NCBI GenBank assembly: GCA_047967505.1
Contig: CM106539.1
Length of the DNA: 64,000 nt
Strand: one strand, 5' to 3'
DNA from: Dipteris shenzhenensis
Lineage: Eukaryota > Polypodiophyta > Polypodiopsida > Gleicheniales
How positions within the stretch are numbered: the stretch's first letter is position 1; each line of letters opens with the position of its first letter. The translations under genes were made by a program, and so were the position numbers. The notes under the pieces were generated by a model. That model was not told the origin of the DNA. It was given only the letters and a program-made list of their open reading frames with translations, and did no database searches. This document shows positions 58,367 to 64,000 of the stretch, one piece after another.

Positions 58367-58513
58367 CTCGTTATTGTTGTTGTGTTTCACTCGAAGAGTG
58401 TCTGGGACCCTGTCGCTGCCGCTCCCCCCTTCAGGCCAGAGGTGCCGTTTCCGTGGTTGAGCACTAGCGTGACGTGTGAAGCCAGTTTCTGTAACGTTGT
58501 TCTGTTTATCACG

Positions 58514-61500
58514 ATGGCCAAGCTCTTCCGTGCTTTGTCTGCTCGCATCTCTTTTCCCCGCTCCGCCTCCACTACCACTGAACTTACGGAGTCCAAGCAT
58601 TCTTGGAACCTCCCTATCATAGATCCGGAAGAGGTCTATAAATTTTCGATGTTTCAGTATAAGGCACTTCGCCATATTAAAATATCCGAAGTGTGTATCA
58701 ATATTGCCGATGAAGGCAATACAGGCGTCTATCTTGCTCTCTTCTCCCAGTCTGAGATAGATTCGTTTACTCGGTCTGGTTATCAATATATCGATTACGG
58801 TTGTTTTGTGTTGGCTATTGAGCCTTTGTTTCGATCTGGCGTTAATGCCACTTGCATGGTTAGTCTGGTTGATACCCGTCATTTGTCTATAAAAGCCGCT
58901 CGTATTGGTCTTGTCCATGGTTTCCTTAACAAGGCCTGTATATACGGTTGTATATTCCAATTTTAAGATATCCTTGGCAGATCCTCACCTTTCTACAGCC
59001 CTTCGTTTGTAAGTGCATGTTAAAGGGCTGCAAATGAAACCCAGGTCCGAGCACTGCGCTATTCATGTCCGTTGCATTAACTACCTGGTTTCCACTATTA
59101 ATCCGATTCCTCGCAATATCCGCTTCCCTGACGAATGCATTCTCTATGGAGCCACCAATGCGGAGGTAACGCGGGGTTCAAGTTCGATGCAGTTCCCGTA
59201 CCTGCTGAATGGGACATGGACTATCAACAGATAGTCAATGAAGTTGATTCTCAAGAAGCACCGTATATGATCGAGGACACACCAACTCGTGCCATTGTCC
59301 GGCGCCGTTCTGGTGATCATACGAAGAAGGTTATGCGCCTGGCCTTTCCCGCTTCGTCGTCTCATATTTCGATTAGCAGTACTCCTCCTTCTGAAGTTCC
59401 TGAGAGTTCTGCTCGCATGGAAGATTGGGTGTCCCAAACAGCTGCTTCTCAGTTTCCCACTGATGCCAGTCTCCAGTACCGCCGAGAGACTGCAGTCAAT
59501 CATGTGCCTCACATCCAATCTAACTTTGAGGCTGTCACTCATAAAGTTCCCCTCATGATGTTTCAGCCTACCGAATGGCCGTCCCTTTCCGGCTATCAAG
59601 AGGCACTGGATAATGATAGTAAGCTTATCTCTTCTCCTTTTGCTGTTGTTACACCATCCGTGCCATTATCACAGGTTCCTGTCGAACAATAGCAGCTGAA
59701 CTGGTGCAACGCCCACAACATTCAAGTCCAGTCGCCTCCAAACCGGTTTAGGGTTTAGGGTTTAGGATTTAGGGTTTAGGGTGAGTGTCGCCTAGCTCTT
59801 TATAATCTGCAGCTTGCTTTGGCCAAGCTAGCCGACAAGCTTACTTCGGCCCTTGCTGCTCTTGTATATCCTATCTCTTGCTCCCCTGCTCCTCCTTCTA
59901 CTGCTGTTCAATATAGCCTTCCACCCTCTGATGCTGCTCCTCCTCTTCAGTATAACTTTCATCCCCTCTGTATGATTACTCTTCCTTCTTATCTTGACGG
60001 TTGTGATGTTACAGACCAGCTGCCTTACAATGCTGAACAGGCTGCAGAATGGCGTTTAGGTGGACGGAGCAGGATAATGCCGACATCACAGCTGTTTGGC
60101 CTCCCCTTGGAGGAGTTATTCCTCTTGAGCCTGATCTTTTCTTTCCTTTGCTTCCTCATCCTGTCCCCGGACCAATCGGATCGGATCATCCAGCTGATCC
60201 TGATTCAGACTCTGATAGTGATGACCATCCTCTGCTTCCTCATGCACCCCCTCTTGTTTCTCGTATGTCTCCTGTGCCTCAGCCCAATTCTGTGCCTACC
60301 CTCATGAACCAAGGCGCAGTCAAAGAGGAACCTACCAGTGGTCCAAGCTCCCTTTTTCCCAATGCTCCTGGTCGTGTACCCAAGATGCCTGAATATCAGC
60401 AAATGCCGGAGTATACTGATGGGACCCTCAATGAAGCAGGTGAACTGCGTTTCCGCCTGCAACATAAATCTTTTCCAGGGTATGTGCTTAATTTGGATGG
60501 TGCGTCGCCCCAAGCTATTAAGGATATTTTAAATATATTTTATGGGCATATGATGTCACTGGTCAATGTATATAAATGGTCTCCTCGCAATGCGGCTGTG
60601 GAAACAACCAAAGGGTTTACTGGCATCCTTGCCAATTGGTGGGAATTCCTATTAGAGGAATCTAAGGAACAGATTTTTAGCAGTCAGGATGCACACCAAC
60701 AAGCAAATGCACGTGATGCTTTGATTGTAGCCATCACCAATCACTTCCTGCCCACATTCACCGATGATCGCGCTCAGGCTTGAAATGAATTCTTTGCTCT
60801 GAAGCTCTGTGATCTCTTTCAGTTAGCCCAATACAATGCTCACGCCCAACAATTGGTTTATCGGGCCGGCATTTTTGCTGACGTCTCCGCCAAGCGCCAC
60901 TATCTCTTTAGCCTTCCACATAAACTTGGTGAAGCGGTGAACTCTCTCATTGAAGGCCAGACAAAGATTCTCAATATCAACAATCAGCCGACTGAGGTAC
61001 ATAAAACTGTGGCTGATTTTACATTTGCTAATCTTTTCCAGCTTGTTCAGGTTTATATCCGCAAGCAGTGTACAGAGTATTCGCTCAAGAACAAGATCAA
61101 GGAAATTAGTCTGGTTTTTCCATCTATTTGTCAGCAGTTTGTAGGACATCATGATTTTTGTTCTACATCCTCCTCGGGCTATCTCGCACGACACTCTGCT
61201 TCTCGCCGACGAGCTTCTTTCAAGAAATCCCAGTGCTCTTGTGATAAAGCAAGTTCTTTCCCGTGCCTCCGCAAGCTGCATTGGCGCCGTCGCTATCAAC
61301 GCCGACCCCAACGCTTTCTTCGCAAGCGTCGTCCTGCTTTAGGTTCTTTCATTTGTGGCAAGAAGGGCCATTTTGCAAAGGATTGTCCACAACAACCGAA
61401 GACTTCTCAACAGAAGCAGCTTAAGGGATTTTTCAGTTTGGTCAATGATCCAGATACTTGGGAAGTGGTGTCGCAAGGAGCCACTGATGACTCCTTATAT

Positions 61501-64000
61501 GAATGTTCAGAGTCGGATACTCCTGAGTGCTTTACTTGCCAATTAGCCTTGCCTATGGATACGGCGATCAGTTTGTTTATGAATACGCCTCCAATGCATA
61601 TTATTGATCTCTTGGCAAGCTCCGACTCCGAGTCTGGTTCTGATAGGCCTGTCGACATAACAGATTTTCCTCTCCCGCCTTCTCCGTCACCACGGCCTTC
61701 TCGACCTATTCCCTCTCCTGCTTTTTTCCCTTTTCCTCCTTCCCTGGTTCCTCCTTCACAAACTACTCTCCCTTTTGCTGGACCTTCTGTTTTCCGACCT
61801 CCTCATGTTGTCCATAATATTCCTGATAATTATCTCCCTTTTCCGTTTACCCAAGTTCTTGTACACACTCTTACCACTGCCCCCTCTTCTTCTTGTACTA
61901 ACCCGTTTCATCAACTTCAGGATCATATTGTGACTTTGAAAACCCATACAGCTACCATTCTGGCACAATGTACACAGTTAACCTCGACTTTGAATGCACT
62001 TGACCAGAAGGTATCTACTCATCTGACCCAGTGTTCTGTAGGTCTTCCTCCTGCTGCATTTTCCTGTCACGATTTCTTCACTTCCCCTGCTTCTCCAGTC
62101 AGAAATACTATGAAAACCTGGCTCATTACTGTCCTTCTCAGACCACCAGGTGTTACTCCCTATTCCTTGGTTGCTTTGGTAGATACAGGTTCTGGATTTA
62201 ATATTTGTAAATATAATGCTTTGCCTAGTTATTGCTGGGAGCCTCTTCCTGAAGTCAATCACATGCATGGATCCACCATGGGTGGGGGAGTTATTGCTTG
62301 CAAACGGTATGCCTCCAACATCTCCATTTCCTTAGCTGGGCATCCAACTGAAATCAATTTCTATCAATTGGAGTCATAGGGAATTGACCTGGTTATTGGC
62401 AACGACTTCCTCAATCGACATTTGCCTTTTGGTTTCTCGACTGAGACTATGGTTTTAACTATTAATCATGAGCTTGTGCAACTTCCTGCTGGTCACCCAA
62501 GTCCTGAGACCGTATGATGAAGATCTTGCCATTGTTAATTAGATGTCGCCCCATTGCCCACCAATACCGTGCCTCGCCAACGCCATCCCCTCCACATATT
62601 CCTGCTGAATTCAGTCCTCCTCCGGATGCGCAACCTCTACTCACTGATCAGGAACTATGAGATCTTGTGAAAGATCTTGTGGCCCAAGACACAGCCAAAC
62701 AGCTTCGCCGCCAAACTCATACTCTCTTGCTGTGTAATACTCTTGCTGAAATGGAGCAACAATTACTTGACCATTGCAGTGGTGATTCTCCACAAGCCTT
62801 CAAGCATGTACATCATCACAAGATTGGCTTGCCTATTAGAGAAGGAGCTAAACCTTATAAGGAGAGCCCTTATGGCTTTACTGCTGAAGACCGACAACTC
62901 TGCAATGAGGAAATTGCTACATTATTGCAACAAGGATTAATCAGGGAATCCACCTCAGCATGGGCAGCTGCTGCCTTTTATGTGAACAAACATTCAGAGC
63001 AAAAACGGGGTAAGAAGAGGTTGGTAATAAATTATAAACCTCTGAACAAGTGTCTGATTTCAATTTCTTACCCTCTGCCCAATAAGGAATACTTAATGCA
63101 ACAAATCAGTGGAGCCACTATCTTCTCTAAGTTAGATCTAAAAGCTGGCTTCTGGCAGATAGGTCTCTTGCCTACTGATCAGCATAAAACAGGGTTTGTA
63201 GTTCCCCAAGGCTTTTACGAATGGAGAGTGCTCCCTTTTGGCCTTAAAACTACACCAGTAGAATTCCAGCGCTACATGGACTCTATCTTTGCTCCCTACC
63301 ATGAATTTTGCTTAGTGTATATTGATGACATCTTAATCTACAGCAAAAATCCTCATCTTCATCTTCAGCACCTCCAGGTTATCCATGATCTGCTCCAACA
63401 GAAGGGCCTCGTTCTTTCTCCCTCCAAAATTCAAATTGGTAAAGCCTCCATTGATTTCTTGGGAGTACTAATTACTAATGGAACAATTCAATTACAGGAT
63501 CATGTGCTAAAAGCCCTTGCTGCTTTCCCTGCGGAGATTCGCGATTGCCATCAGCTTCAACGCTTTCTTGGGTGCTTGAATTACATATCTCCTTTCTATC
63601 AGCACCTGGCTCGAGATCGCTATCTTCTCCAACTCTGCCTCCGCAAGGATGGCCCACTCTGGGATCCAGCCCAAACCACTGCATTGGCAAATATCAAACA
63701 GCAACTCCAGTCACTGCCTCCATTAGCCATACCCTCAGCTAATGCCAATCTCATCATTGAAACTGATGCATCTGATGAGTTCTGGGGAGCTATCTTGCTC
63801 GAAAGCACTGAACCCCAACAGGAACGCATTTGTGCTTTCAGATCTGGTATTTTCCAAGGAGCAGAACGCAACTACCATTCGATTGAGAAAGAAGTCCTCG
63901 CTGTCAAAAAGGCCATCCAGAAATTGGAACTCTTTATTCTCAATAAGCCTTTTCTTGTGCGCACTGATAATCAGAATTTTCGAACCTTCTGCACGTGCAA
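58514..64000 (+). pseudogene. Endogenous caulimovirid block l: decayed polyprotein (type A), runs off window
   Basis: Movement protein ATG at 58514; capsid ~60390-61330, zinc knuckle ~61350-61395, protease DTGS ~62178-62193, RT YIDDIL ~63317-63340, RNase H started (TDASDEFWG ~63757) and cut by the window end. It is the most damaged full unit: two-base loss near 58934, stop at ~59009, insertion near 59174, a ~10-bp deletion near 59420, TAG at 59690, telomere-like filler at 59732-59782, a ~30-bp deletion near 60052, TGA at 60781, a shortened zinc-knuckle approach near 61340, TAG at 62377 and further breaks to ~62660. From ~62680 the RT frame is open. Confidence 0.9.
59732..59782 (+). repeat. 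Telomere-like filler inside viral linker region
   Basis: About 50 bp, CGCCTCCAAACCGG followed by TTTAGGG repeats with one GGATTTAGGG variant, replace about 11 bp of viral sequence present in the other copies between AAGTCCAGT and GAGTGTCGCC. Confidence 0.93.

Overview
The window is plant nuclear DNA made almost entirely of transposable elements and endogenous viral sequence. No intact host gene, rRNA or tRNA gene was recognised. Plant origin rests on Ty3/gypsy chromovirus, Ty1/copia, hAT and CACTA sequences, on TTTAGGG-type telomere-like tracts, and on a long array of endogenous pararetrovirus (Caulimoviridae). The species cannot be fixed from the sequence.

Left part (1-25.7 kb), a nest of elements. 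1-1.1 kb is low-complexity DNA and a G-rich minisatellite. 1.45-1.92 kb is a ~160-bp tandem repeat. 2.13-5.88 kb is a long inverted-repeat element whose right arm is split by a 560-bp-period array (4.26-5.79 kb) lying between 11-bp direct repeats. 6.4-11.6 kb holds a decayed minus-strand Ty1/copia element (RNase H, RT, then integrase and GAG-pre-integrase). It is interrupted by a 3.08-kb hAT transposon (7855-10935) with recognisable terminal inverted repeats and an 8-bp target duplication, CCTGCTAG. 13.63-20.04 kb is a nearly structurally complete Ty3/gypsy chromovirus with two ~447-bp LTRs, a tRNA-Met-type primer site, and several stops and frameshifts. 21.9-25.1 kb is a hAT fragment joined to a decayed plus-strand copia gag/protease region and a probable 3' LTR.

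Right part (25.8-64 kb), an endogenous caulimovirid locus. The viral unit is about 6.4 kb: primer-binding site, then one long polyprotein frame (movement protein, coiled-coil linker, capsid with zinc knuckle, aspartic protease, reverse transcriptase, RNase H), then an intergenic promoter and leader. There is no integrase. This order resembles petuviruses and florendoviruses. About a dozen blocks lie in both orientations: + (25816-26902), three tandem minus units (26903-46404, with a stray capsid fragment at 39385-39979), then alternating fragments +, -, +, -, a long minus unit (52842-58340), and a plus unit running off the window end. A fragment of a CACTA transposase gene with two introns (51373-52841) sits inside the RNase H region of one unit. 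All copies carry stops, frameshifts or rearrangements. The block at 40526-46242 is the least damaged, with one visible frameshift.

Two viral sequence types (A and B) are present and several blocks are A/B mosaics. Many breakpoints fall at or near the primer-binding site, show short microhomology, or carry telomere-like filler. This suggests integration and rearrangement of viral DNA by end-joining or template switching. The inverted copies could produce double-stranded RNA and siRNAs. That is inference from structure, not something the sequence proves.
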